This document shows positions 11,848 to 23,200 of a stretch of 64,000 nt of DNA, one piece after another. Every line of letters starts with the position of its first letter. The stretch's first letter is position 1. The notes beneath the pieces are model-generated. The model was not told the origin of the DNA. It did no database searches and was given only the letters and a program-made list of their open reading frames with translations. Origin of the DNA: Tubulanus polymorphus (taxonomy: Eukaryota > Nemertea > Palaeonemertea > Tubulaniformes > Tubulanidae). The DNA is taken from the NCBI RefSeq assembly GCF_964204645.1, contig NC_134036.1:1302001-1366000 (forward strand). The letters are read 5' to 3'. A program made the translations under genes and the position numbers.

Positions 11848-11955
11848 TCCAGTTCCACAGTCATGAGTAAGAGTTAATTCTGAGTTAAAATTAGTTCATT
11901 TTCAATGAGTTAACTCTGAGTCAAATCTTAACTCACAACTGTGGAACTGGGTCCA
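11848..11955. mobile_element. MITE with long terminal inverted repeats (family 2)
   Basis: A palindromic element from GGATCCAGTTCCACAGTCAT to a right end reading ACTGTGGAACTGGGTCC. It encloses GAGTTAA blocks on both arms. It lies 15 bp from the previous MITE and is absent at the paralogous locus near 49,830. Close relatives are at 62596-62750. Confidence 0.8.
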
Positions 11956-12500
11956 GTGTAATAACTCTGAAGATCGAATTTAGCTCTCATAGTTACCTCC
12001 TGGATCGCAAACTCTCAAAATCTGATATTTCAACAAATATATTTTGATAACTCTTTTTACATGTTGATTTCTAGTTTAATTACACGTGCAAAATATCAAT
12101 AAATTCTTGCGATATCAATTTAACACTTGATGTAAAGTAAATAATTCTTCTAAACTCTTGCGTTATTTTAACTCAGCTTAAAATAATATTGTTTCATTAA
12201 AATAAATCATGTCTCTGACATTTTTGATTTAATCATATTCCATTTTAAATTTCACTTTGTCCATTGACAATAATGTTTTCTCGTCTAAAATGATAATAGA
12301 TCCATCTTATCCGATAACAATAAGTTCTGTCTCGTACCGCTTTGTTACCTTAAATTTAATCATATCGCGTATTGTCCATCGATAATCGCCACAGTTTCGA
12401 TATCGGAAACATCATGGGCTGAATGAAAATTGAACCATTGTATTTCGTAAAATTAGAATACAATGACAGTTGACACAACCCGCTGTAGAACTTATGAATC

Positions 12501-13442
12501 ATGAATTCAACGCGGGATTATCAAATTAGGCAAGTGAATTACCTGACGTTGGTGAATAAGTCTGCGAGCTACCGAACGTTTTCGATCGTGTTTCTGACGC
12601 TGTTGTTCATATTGGGAACTTTCGGAAACGCGGCTACGTTCCTCATAATGATAAGTCGTAGATTCCGCGGTTTATCGTACGCTAACTATCTGATCGTTTT
12701 GTCGCTTAGTGATTTCCTGTTTTGTTTTAACCTAACGGCCCTGCCTGTTGCGCGGATCGCGCTTTGGCGTCTAGGCAACGGCAGGGTTTTGACAAATTCG
12801 CTGATCGGTTGTAAAATTTACGCATATTTCAGTAGTTTCGTAGTCTGCAACAGTTCGTGGTTTATAGTAACGATAACTCTAGAACGTTTGGCAGTTGTGC
12901 TCTTCCCGATTACAGCTCGTTTGATATGTACACCGAGATTTGCGCGATGCGTTATCGTCTGCATTCTAGCCGTCAACGGGATTTTATCGTACTTTTCCCC
13001 TTTGATGAATTCGTCTTTCGCAGACGATATCGGCTGTTACTATATAATCACCTCCCGACACGCTACCCTCTTTATTGTGTTATTGATTTACTTGTACATC
13101 ATACCGTTGATTATGATTATAACGTCAAATGCTGTCATTATTGTACGGTTGCTATTCACAAAATCTGTGATAACTTTGTCCGATTGTCAGAAAACTGCGA
13201 AATCAAAACGTACAACAATAATGCTCGTTACCGTTTCGTTAGCGTTCGCGACGTTTACGCTTCCCGATTCGATTATTGCGTTTATTCCGTGGATACCTTT
13301 AAAATTCAAAAACTTTCTATTTGATTTGTTCAGCAATTTCCAAATTTGTAATTACGCGATAAATTTTTACATATATATTTTTCTGGGACGAGAAATTCGC
13401 GAATATTTCTGCGCTAAAATTTGTTGCGTGGGCAAAAACTAA
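12501..13442 (+). CDS. Rhodopsin-family (class A) G-protein-coupled receptor, orphan
   Basis: A single exon encodes 313 aa with seven hydrophobic segments. N-terminal NST and NKS are possible glycosylation sites. TM1 contains GTFGNAATF (the conserved GN) and TM2 contains LSLSDF (conserved D). A Cys before TM3 (GCKIYAYF) and another in extracellular loop 2 (DDIGCYYI) would form the usual disulfide. The TM3 motif is ERL instead of DRY. TM7 reads NYAINFYIYIFLG, so the NPxxY motif is NFxxY, with Phe replacing Pro. The C tail is very short and ends in Cys residues that could be palmitoylated. The overall look is of a peptide or FMRFamide-like orphan receptor. The ligand cannot be inferred. Confidence 0.88.
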   Translation: MNSTRDYQIRQVNYLTLVNKSASYRTFSIVFLTLLFILGTFGNAATFLIMISRRFRGLSYANYLIVLSLSDFLFCFNLTALPVARIALWRLGNGRVLTNSLIGCKIYAYFSSFVVCNSSWFIVTITLERLAVVLFPITARLICTPRFARCVIVCILAVNGILSYFSPLMNSSFADDIGCYYIITSRHATLFIVLLIYLYIIPLIMIITSNAVIIVRLLFTKSVITLSDCQKTAKSKRTTIMLVTVSLAFATFTLPDSIIAFIPWIPLKFKNFLFDLFSNFQICNYAINFYIYIFLGREIREYFCAKICCVGKN

Positions 13443-15092
13443 AAAGTTAGGATCGCAATCAGGCGCCGGGCCGTTTTGAGAACTGATTCAGACGCCAATT
13501 TTGATAAGAACCTCACATCCCAAAAGGGCACTTTGATGTGGCCAAAAAGGTAATAAGTATTCTCCCGCACTATAGGCACCAATTTTTCAAAAGACAAAAT
13601 AAAAAAGGGAACACTCAAACATTTAGATGGTTTTGTAAACAAGTCTCACACGTTTCATTGGATCCACCTCTGAGGTTTAGGGGGTTATCAAAATTGGGAC
13701 ACAAAATTGGGTCAACAAAATAATGCTCATTTGGCTATAAAACTATATATCAAGACACAAACCAAACACTGAAAAAACTAGTACAAAATTTACATCGACT
13801 GCGTTCAAACCGGATTTCATTCATGTTTAACTAGAATACGGACCTCGTTAAAGTCTGTTCCGTCTCTTCTGTTATAAGTCTTATCGCGTTTATCTGTCCA
13901 ACAAGAGTATGGGCGCCATTTAAAAAAAAATTGCCCTGCACTTAGACTTTATGTTTTGTCTGATATCGATTCGATTCATTGTATATACTCCAGAATTCTG
14001 ATTAAGAAATGGTCACAAATATTTGAATTCTGGCCTTTTTTGAATAAGTTTATATATCGATGCATTATCCGCCTGTATTGTTGTATCATTTTGATCGTTT
14101 GAATGAATATATTATCGATCGGTTATTGTTAGGCGTTTCTAATAAAATCTAGTGCAAGATGGCGTCATGTACCGAAATCGACGACCCCATATATATTGTT
14201 ACGTGTCTACGCAAAACTAGGGCAGGGTGGCTTCATTATATGAGTTTATATCAGTCGGCCAGGATGTGGTATGGACAGTGTCATTCTGTCTGTCTGTATG
14301 TCTGTCTGTCTGTCGTTTTACGACGAATGTTTCGACAGTTGGAGACTGTCATTGCTGACATTGTTAGACTGTCATTGTCGGATTATAGGCAGAAAAAGGA
14401 GACATTTATTTTTTGATTTGGAGAATGAAAATAATGGATACAATTCACTCAGTATTCTCAACGCGGAAGTTTTCAAGAGACGTGGTTAGTGACGCCAGCA
14501 TCCGTTAGATGTCGGCTCGGTAATAGCATCCGACAAAATTCAAGTAAAGTAAACTTAAAGAAGGTAAGAACAGTCTATAAGAGATGATAGAAGTGTTTAT
14601 TTCCGATATTGGAAAAATTATTTCCAATACATATCAGAATTTGGAGGCTTGAAGCTCTCTTAGATGAATTGAGGGGTTTTCCAATGTTGGTTAGATAAGA
14701 TAAAGATATGAACTATTTCTTGGGCATCTATGAATGAACTATTGCTCTTCTCTTAATTTCGTTAGATATTCCATCGACGAATACTCACCTTATCTGAAAA
14801 AATATTAGAAGTAATAGTTATTTCATTGGTAAAATCGACTTCTACGGCTGTTTCTTGACATCGTAAAAAACTGTAACAATAATGTTTATCTATCTTAGGG
14901 GTTGACAAAGGAGGGGGAGGTGTCAACTTATCAATTTGTGGCCTTTTTCTTAGCTCCCCAAACACGATTGGTTTTTAGATCTTTCGTAAATTTTACATCC
15001 GTTTTAAAACAGTCAATTGGCAAAAACAAAGGTTTGATATTTTCAGATTATTAACCTTAACTGTGATCTGTTTTCAGAAAATATTCAGTCGT
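13443..15092. other. Intergenic region; promoter-like duplicate near 14.1 kb
   Basis: No gene is supported. About 14060-14560 is similar to 49185-49530 (shared 'TTATCCGCCT', 'TATCGATCGGTTATTGT', 'CAAGATGGCG' and 'AGCATCCG' blocks), so it is one half of a duplicated locus. CAAGATGGCG is a YY1-type initiator motif in animals. A (TCTG)n tract lies at 14285-14313. The short frames here lack conserved features. Confidence 0.4.
14285..14313. repeat. (TCTG)n microsatellite
   Basis: A short TCTG/TGTC tract of about 29 bp inside the duplicated segment. Confidence 0.75.
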
Positions 15093-16728
15093 GAATATAT
15101 TTGAGCTTGAAATTTATAAGGAACCGCAAAATTTCATGGGACCCCTATATGATAAACATACTTAACGTTTATTTGTAATAAAAGATTTTTACATGGCAAT
15201 GTAAATACGTTATTCAATGGATTATGTTTTGAGTATTTGCTGTCTCACCATCTATCTGCTTTCAAGAGGCCATTTCAATCTGGAATGAGCATAATCTAAA
15301 ACCTCAGGAGAATATTTCCTAAAAACGCTAGCTTGTGGTGATCAGGAAGAAATTGAGCTGGAAAGCTAAAAAAATAAGAATTTTGGGACTTGTTTCTTGG
15401 CTTCCCGGATTTTTCTTTTTCGCCAAGAGCAAAGAATTGCTTGAAATTTGTGTCATGCTTCGCAGAGTCCCCAGAGTTTTCTGGTCATTTGAATATATTT
15501 GAGCTTGAAATTTATAAGTGACCTCAAAATTTCATAGGACCCCCATATGATAAACATACTTAACGTTTATTTGTAATAAAAGATTTTTACATGGCAATGT
15601 CAATAAGTTATTCAATGGATTATGATTGATTATGTTTCGACTGAGCATTTGCTGCCTCGCCATCTATTATCTCAGCATCTGCTTTCAAGAGGCCGTTTCA
15701 ATCTGGAATGAGCATAATCTAAAACCTTAGGAGAATATTTCCAAAAAACGCAAGCTTGAGGTGATCAGGAAGAAATTGAGCTGGTAAGCTAAAAAGAAGA
15801 ATTTTGGGACTTGTTTCTTGGCTTCCCGGAATTTTCTTTTTTGCCAAGAGCAAAGAATTGCTTGAAATTTGTGTCATGCTTCGCAGAGTCCCCAGAGTTT
15901 TCTGGTCATTTGAATATATTTCAGCTTGAAATTAATAAGGGACATCAAGATTTCATGGGACTCCTACATAATAAACATACTTAACGTTTATTTGTAATAA
16001 AAGATTTTTACATGGCAATGTCAATACGTTATTCAATGGATTATGTTTGTCATCTTCTGATGAGTATTTGCTGTCTCAGCATCTATCTGCTTTCAAGAGG
16101 CCGTTTCAATCTGGAATGAGCATAATCTAAAACCTTAGGAGAATATTTCCAAAAAACGCAAGCTTGAGGTGATCAGGAAGAAATTGAGCTGGTAAGCTAA
16201 AAATAAGAATTTTGGGACTTGTTTCTTGGCTTCCCGGATTTTTCTTTTTCGCCAAGAGCAAAGAATTGCTTGAAATTTGTGTCATGCTTCGCAGAGTCCC
16301 CAGAGTTTTCTGGTCATTTGAATATATTTGAGCTTGAAATTTATAAGGGACATCAAGATTTCATGGGACCCCTATATGATAAGCATACTTAACGTTTATT
16401 TGTAATAAAAGATTTTTGCATGGCAATGTCAATACGTTATTCAATGGATTATGTTTGTCATCTTCTGATGAGTTTTGCTGTCTCGGCATCTATCTGCTTT
16501 CAAGAGGCCGTTTCAATCTGGAATGAGCATAATCTAAAGCCTTAGGAGAATATTTCCAGAAAAACGCTAGCTTGTGGTGATCAGGAAGAAATTGAGCTGG
16601 AAAGCTAAAAATAAGAATTTTGGGACTTGTTTCTTGGCTTCCCGGATTTTTCTTTTTCGCCAAGAGCAAAGAATTGCTTGAACTTTGTGTCATGCTTCGC
16701 AGAGCCCCCAGAGTTTTCTGGTCATTTT
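15093..16728. repeat. Four-copy tandem satellite, about 400-420 bp per unit
   Basis: Units begin with GAATATATTTGAGCTTGAAA at 15093, 15491, 15912 and 16320, giving periods of 398, 421, 408 and 408 bp. Each carries 'CTTAACGTTTATTTGTAATA', 'GAGGCCGTTTCAATCTGGAA' and ends 'CCCAGAGTTTTCTGGTCATT'. Copies are highly similar and differ mainly by small indels. Frames inside it on either strand are shadows of the repeat. It lies directly before the receptor array. Confidence 0.95.
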
Positions 16729-16879
16729 AAAAACCAAGCTAACAGCTTAAGCTTAAGTAAAAACTATCAAAACGAATACGTGTATGATTGCACGTTCTTC
16801 CAGATACACGAAAGGCAAACCAATTTGCCTGTGGCAAATTATTATTTACACGTCTTTTGTAGTATGTATCTGTTTATCT

Positions 16880-17248
16880 TAATTACTATTTCGTGTGATA
16901 CGGGGAATAATCTATGGCTTGTCTCATTTGACACGAAAGGGGTGTCCTGTCTATCGTGCTAAGGATTTAAGTGGAGTTAATCCGTTAACATTAGGAATTG
17001 AAACTGTGTATTTTTTCGTTTTGACAATTTGTTCTTTTTGCTTTTCAAAGATTTGTTTTTCTTTTTTCATTCATAAAACCTACAGATCACTATGACCCTT
17101 GATGTTCTGTTTTGGCCTTCTTCCTACCTCCCTTAGATCAAAATAAACTAGCAACTCGGAACTTTGAGAGTTTAAACTTCCTTGATTTATTCGAAGGAAG
17201 TTCATCACATGAATAGTGATATCATCACACGCCCTTTAAACGAGCAAA
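16880..17248 (+). promoter_or_regulatory. Conserved 5' flank of RPTP gene 1
   Basis: The segment from 'GTGTGATACGGGGAATAATC' to the start codon has counterparts upstream of gene 2 (about 29795-30164), gene 3 (about 42865-43224) and gene 4 (about 50615-50973). Shared parts are 'GTCTCATTT.ACACGAAAGGG', a T-rich stretch ending in 'CAAAGAT.TGTTTT', and the inverted repeat at 17174-17202. I see no clear TATA box or initiator. It is the likely promoter and 5' UTR. Confidence 0.6.
17174..17202. promoter_or_regulatory. Inverted ETS-like pair, gene 1
   Basis: AAACTTCCTT and its mirror AAGGAAGTT enclose a short AT-rich spacer, 47 bp upstream of the gene 1 start codon. The same arrangement is found before all four receptor genes. 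Each arm is an ETS-type core (AGGAAGT). Binding is inference; the conserved inverted repeat is seen directly. Confidence 0.55.
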
Positions 17249-20200
17249 ATGTACCATGAAAGAAACATCTTTCGTTTTTTGCTCTTGTTCATTCTATGTT
17301 TATTCATCAGAAACACATCGGGTGAGTTTAATCAAAATCCACTGGTTCCAGAGTTGTTAAAATGTAGAAATTATTAATCTGCTATGATGACAAACCCTAA
17401 AGGCAAGCCCAGAAAGGTGCCATCAGGATCTAAGCCAATCGTTGTTGCGGGTGGAAAGCTCAGAGAAGAACTACAGAAAGAAACTATGTCACTGTCACGA
17501 TTCAAACTATCAATTGTCGGGGTTGGAGAGCTCGGAGAAGAACAATATTTGGATGTTTCAAATAATCTTGTTTTTTATTTTGTCATTTCAGCAAAATGTT
17601 TTGGGAAGAGTTGTATTGGTTGGGAGTGTCATTGCAGTACGCCCCAAAATAAATGTCCAATAAGGGACCCAGAAAGCGCTTTAACATGTCAAACTCCTGG
17701 TACCTGTGAGTCTGCATTTTGGACTGGACCAGCTTGTCAAATCGGTAAGTTTCCTGTATTAACTGTTTCTGCTCCAGTAAAACGAGGTCAAATATCACTG
17801 AACCTCGGATTTATCTCAGATTAACGGATTAACTCAATATTTCGTGCGAAACGGCTCTCATTGAAATGCCCATATAAGGGAAAACGGAAATAGATCCAGG
17901 AATTGCCGTGACTAAAGGTGACACTAATCCGTATACGGATTAACGTCACTAATCCATAAGCGGGAAAAAATCTATTAGTAAAAATATCATAGATTTATGA
18001 AATATCTGGGAACTGTCGACGAACTGAGATCAACTCTAATTATTTCATCGAGTAAAGAAAAAAAAATGTTAGTTTTGTTTAATTCTAGTTGAAATTGTGA
18101 AATAACTTTGAATCAATTTGTGTTTGTTCGTTTTGAAAATTCGTGAAATAATTTAAATCTTCTATTCACAAAATGTGTTTTGTAGGAAACGTGGCTCGTG
18201 GTAAAACAGTTACAATGTCATCCACTCACTCACCCGCTATTAAATGTACAGATGGTCAGACGGTAACAAGTGGTGGTCGTGAAATATGTCACACTAATTT
18301 GGATCAAGACGCCTGGATTAGAATTGATCTCGGAACTCAATACGTGGTACATGAAGTTACACTTTGGGATAGAACAGACGCGACGAGCTGCGACCAGCCG
18401 TGGAGTGAGTACATATTATCATTTTTGATATCATTTATTATTTAGAAACCCTACAGACACCACTGAGGTCACATTTATACTCAACTTTATCAAAAGTAAA
18501 TCAACCAAGGAATATAACTTTGAACTCGAAAAGATTTTTTGAGAATATAGTTTAATCAACCGATTTTCAGACTGTAAATTTGGAATTTACTTTTTCAGTC
18601 GAAAACAATTGGTTTTTACATCTGATGCAATCACGAAATTCTTCCTTGAACTTTCCTCTATTTTATGCTCGATTTCTTTATTTCAAAAATGTACGTATAA
18701 TTCATTTTGAAGGTTCTCTATTTTTTTCTTTTCTCAGAAAAACGCGCGCGCAACCTGGAGATTCGAGTCGGAAATAACCCGAGTATTTTTACATCTAACC
18801 AGAAATGTGCTTACCATGGCCCCGCTCTCTGCGGAACACATAAAACATTAGCATGCAGCCCAGGTCCTATAGTTGGTCGATACGTCACCGTTCAACACAA
18901 GAACATTAGTAAGGCAGAGTATCTCAACCTGGCAGAAATAGAAGTTATCGGGTTCAAATATATCGGTTAGTTTTGCGATTGGAACTGAGAGAGTATGAAC
19001 AAGATTATCAATTTAGAAAGGAATATTCAGTGAATTTTTAATGAGAATTTACCTAACAAATTTGAACGAATAAGTTGTATTTTTGAAATAAGAACTCCTT
19101 TTTACGTGTCACGTGTAACCGTTATTTCTGTTCAACGAATATTAGTTTTTTGTATCACCATTAGATTTCTGTTTTAAATTTCTGTTTAGCACCCGGTGAT
19201 TGTAGTAAGGGATCGAACTCATTTGGATGTATGATTGAATGTAGATGTAACAACAATAGTGAAAGTTGTGACTATTTGAGTGGTATCTGTCAATCTGGCT
19301 GTTCACAGAATTACATCGGAAAGTGGTGCGAGTCAGGTATATTACACTGAATCATAGATTCCTGGGAATCTCACTCCTTATTCCCTGAATATATTAACCA
19401 ATATGAATCGGAAAAGATACCAATTGAAAATGACCGAAAGTAAAGGATCCTTACCCTTCATTTTATTTGATTTACCTGCAATCAACATCGATTTATTTTT
19501 TAGAATTGAAGTTGTTTTCGAATTTGACAAAATCTGCGCTGACAGATAACAGTGTTAATGTCAGTTGGACAGCTTACTCGGGTTCTGTAGTAGATTCAGG
19601 ACGTGGTACTGTCAGCGTTCAGTATCAAGTCGTTTATCGTAAGATATCAGAAAACACTTGGACTAATCAGGAATCTGCAGGAGTCCTTACACATCACACA
19701 ATTACTGGTTTAACTCCTAATACCGAGTATAAGATAGCTGTTAGTCTACAGAAATTAGTTAACAGTCAACTTATATCAACTGCGAGTCAAACTAGTCCAA
19801 TACTAAATATACAGACTTTGTGTGCAGGTAAAAACCCTTCATTCTTATAAACTCTTAAATCACCAATTCAAACACAGAATTGTGTTAAACATGTTTGTTT
19901 TACTGTAGTTCTATTAAACAGTGCTAAAGATGTTCGTGTGGTGCTGCCGTCACCAAGAAGATGTCGATTCGTATTTTATAAGTAATTTGTCTGTCGTGTC
20001 ATTTCAGTACCAGGACCTCCCGCTTCTCTTGACTTCTCATTCACAAAAGATACATTGAAAACTACATTGACATGGACCGCACCAAACAGTCCAAATTGTG
20101 ACTTCATCAATTATCGGGTAGGAATTAACTGGTCCTGATCGGTAGAGGGCACCACCTGCGCTATACTGTAACGTGTCCCTATCTGTTTTCAGCTCACGTG

Positions 20201-23200
20201 TGAACCCATCAGTACAACTTCCACAACACCTTTAACAGACATAAAAACAATCAACAAACCTAAAATCAAAGGCTCCATCACAACTTTAGACATAACGACG
20301 TCACTGATACCTTTTACTCAATACAACTGTTCAATTTTTGCTTTGAATAGTATAGGCGGAGGCTCGCCTGCCAGTGTTAGCTTTTGGACAGGTTTGTAAT
20401 TTGAACACAACGACCTCAAGTTTCCACTGATGTCACTTGTCAAAATTGTCACTTACTGATATTTCAGGTGAAATAACAATTCCCCTACTGGTTGTCAAGA
20501 AAGCAGCGGTAACAGACACGACTGTTACACTTCAAATAACGCGTGTTAACACTGGTAACATCACGTAAGTGTCCTCTTATTTTCATCTATAAATACCGCA
20601 TGATCTTATAAAACAATTTTTATCTGATTTGCAGCGGTTACGAGGTGATCGTGAAGAAACACAATGGACCAATCAGCCGTCGCCGTAAGCTTACAGTCAA
20701 CCAATCACAGTACGTCTCGTACGAAGAAGCTAAACAGCGAGGATTATCAGTTTATATTACTGCAGTTCTACCACCGGAAGTGCCCTCTGAGTTTATAGTT
20801 GGTGATACGCGTAACTATAGTGGTTACTTTAATGCTCCTCTAGAAACTGGGAAATCCTACAGTTTTATTTTAGGAATCATTGAGAATTATAACGGAGTGA
20901 GTTCATCTTGTCTATCAATACAAATTGTAGTTTACAATTTAAAAGCCTCAAGCCTTCTCTTCTCATTGTCTAGCAAACGTTTTGGCATTATCCCCCAATA
21001 GAACAGCAAGAGCGAATCATTGTTAAAGCACCGTGGAGTATTGCATGGATGATAATAGGTGGCGTTGGAGCAGCTCTTCTCACACTCTTATTGATGGCTG
21101 TTGTGCAAGTAATAGTAAGGAGGTACGAGTGAATAGTGGTGACCTCTATAATATTTCATCAGTTGACGATCGCCCCCTATTCACCAAACCCCCTCATTCA
21201 GTTACCCAACACTAATGGACACCTAAACTTTTTCAAATTTTGCAGACGCGGTGGGTGCAAAACTCGACAAACGTCGAACAATGCAGATGTATCCATGGAG
21301 AATATTCCACCTTCCAATGAAAGTATTGGTAAAGCTTTGGAAAGACTGAAGAGTGTCCCGGGGGAAGAAAATGCGAATCAGGAACATACAGCTCATGTAA
21401 ATTCTTCAAGAGCCGTAGAGGAAACTTACTTGAATCGTTCTCAATCATCAACAGAAGGAAATACAACTCATGCAAATTCTTCAAGGGAAGTAGAGGAAAC
21501 TTACTTGAATCGTTCTCAATCATCAACAGAAGGAAATACAACTCACGCAAATTCTTCAAGAGAAGTGGAGGGAACTTACTTGAATCGTTCTCAATCATCA
21601 ACAGAAGGAAATACAACTCACGCAAATTCTTCAAGAGAAGTGGAGGCAACTTACTTGAATCGTTCTCAATCATCAACAGAGGGAAATACAACTCACGCAA
21701 ATTCTTCAAGGGAGTTAGAGGCAACTTACGTGAATTGTTCTAAATCATCAAGAGCAGGAAATACAACTCACGCAAATTTTTCAAGGGAAGTAGAGGGAAC
21801 TTACTTGAATGGTTCTCAATCATCAACAGAAGGAAATACAACTCACGCAAATTCTTCAAGAGAAGTGGAGGCAACTTACTTGAATCGTTCTCAATCATCA
21901 ACAGAAGGAAATACAACTCACGCAAATTCTTCAAGAGAAGTAGAGGCAACTTACGTGAATTGTTCTAAATCATCAAGAGCAGGAAATACAACTCACGCAA
22001 ATTCTTCAAGGGAAGTAGAGGGAACTTACTTGAATGGTTCTCAATCATCAAAAGAGGGAAATACAACCCATGCAAATTCTTCAAGAGAAGTAGAGGCAAC
22101 TTACTTGAATCGTTCTAAATCATCAAGAGCAGGAAATACAGCTCATACAAATTTTTCAAGGGAAGTAAAAGTAACTTATTTTAATCGTTCTAAATCATCA
22201 AAAGAAGCAAAAACAGCTCATACAAATTCTTCAAGGGAAGTAAAGGCAACTTACTTGAATCGTTCTAAATCATCAAGAGCAGGAAATACAACTCATGCAA
22301 ATTCTTCAAGGGAAGTAAAGGCAACTTACTTGAATCGTTCTAAATCATCACGAGAAGGAAATACAATTTATGCAAATTCTTCAAGAGACGTGGAGGCAAC
22401 TTACGTGAATTGTTCTAAATCATCAAGAGAGGGAAATACAGTTTATGCAAATTCTGCATTATCAAGAGGTTTGTCTGGTGAATCTTGTAGATTTTGAGAA
22501 GTTGAAACCTAATTTGTTTTATGATTTTTCTCCATTCCATATAGAAAGCTCCGGGTATATCAATATCTATGAAGATGGAAATGCAGTAGATGAATCGCAA
22601 GATGATGAGGATCATCACTTCGCTTCTAAAGGTGCTACTATGATTTGTGACCTGTTGGGAGACACTTTGATTAAGACCTCTGATAATTGGAAGAATATGA
22701 ATAAAGAATTTCAGGTAGAATCGCCGTGAGGTTGGGACTGCGCGTTGGTAAGACATGTGTTTATGTTCTGGATCTATTTTGTCTTTAGGGTGTTCTCAAG
22801 TTGAGACGTGGATTGAGCGAGTGCGCTGGGAAAGTGGAAAATGTTGAGAAAAACAGCTTTCCAAACATGTTGGCCTGTAGGTATTGCCAGCTCATGACGT
22901 TGACATCAGTTTTGTTATTTAAATGAACTGCATTGTGATATAACTGTATTACTTTATGTCATTCCACTGAGTTAATGTTGTGTTGTCTTTCTAGATGATT
23001 CGACTAGAGTTGTTCTGGAACAAACCGGTGAAGAACCAACATCAGATTACATCAATGCCAACTATATTTGGGTGATAAATCAATCCCTCTCTGCTCTTGA
23101 AAATGTTGCCACGTCCTCCTATTGTATATAAACAGAAATTCTTGTTTTCTTTTTCAGGGACTAACTGGTCATGTGATATGCATTGCTTGCCAGGGTAAGT

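Larger units (their letters stand above)
11137..12500. other. Intergenic region with two MITE insertions
   Basis: No gene is visible. The segment 11680-12130 is homologous to 49795-49975, which lacks both MITEs, so the two insertions can be read against an empty site. The remainder is AT-rich. Confidence 0.6.

Noticed and set aside
12857-13324. 155-aa frame inside the GPCR gene
   Set aside because: It is a shadow frame of the receptor, which has seven clear membrane segments in the other frame.
14159-14489. 85-aa and 72-aa plus-strand frames
   Set aside because: They overlap in different frames and run through a TCTG microsatellite. The paralogous locus at 49.2 kb does not keep either frame.
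15093-16728. CRISPR-like direct repeats
   Set aside because: The units are about 400 bp, without short repeats and unique spacers, and the genome is eukaryotic. It is a satellite.
21233-21949. Minus-strand open frames opposite the YxN array
   Set aside because: They are repeats of the antisense of the 75-bp coding unit. The plus frame fits the splice phases and the paralogues.
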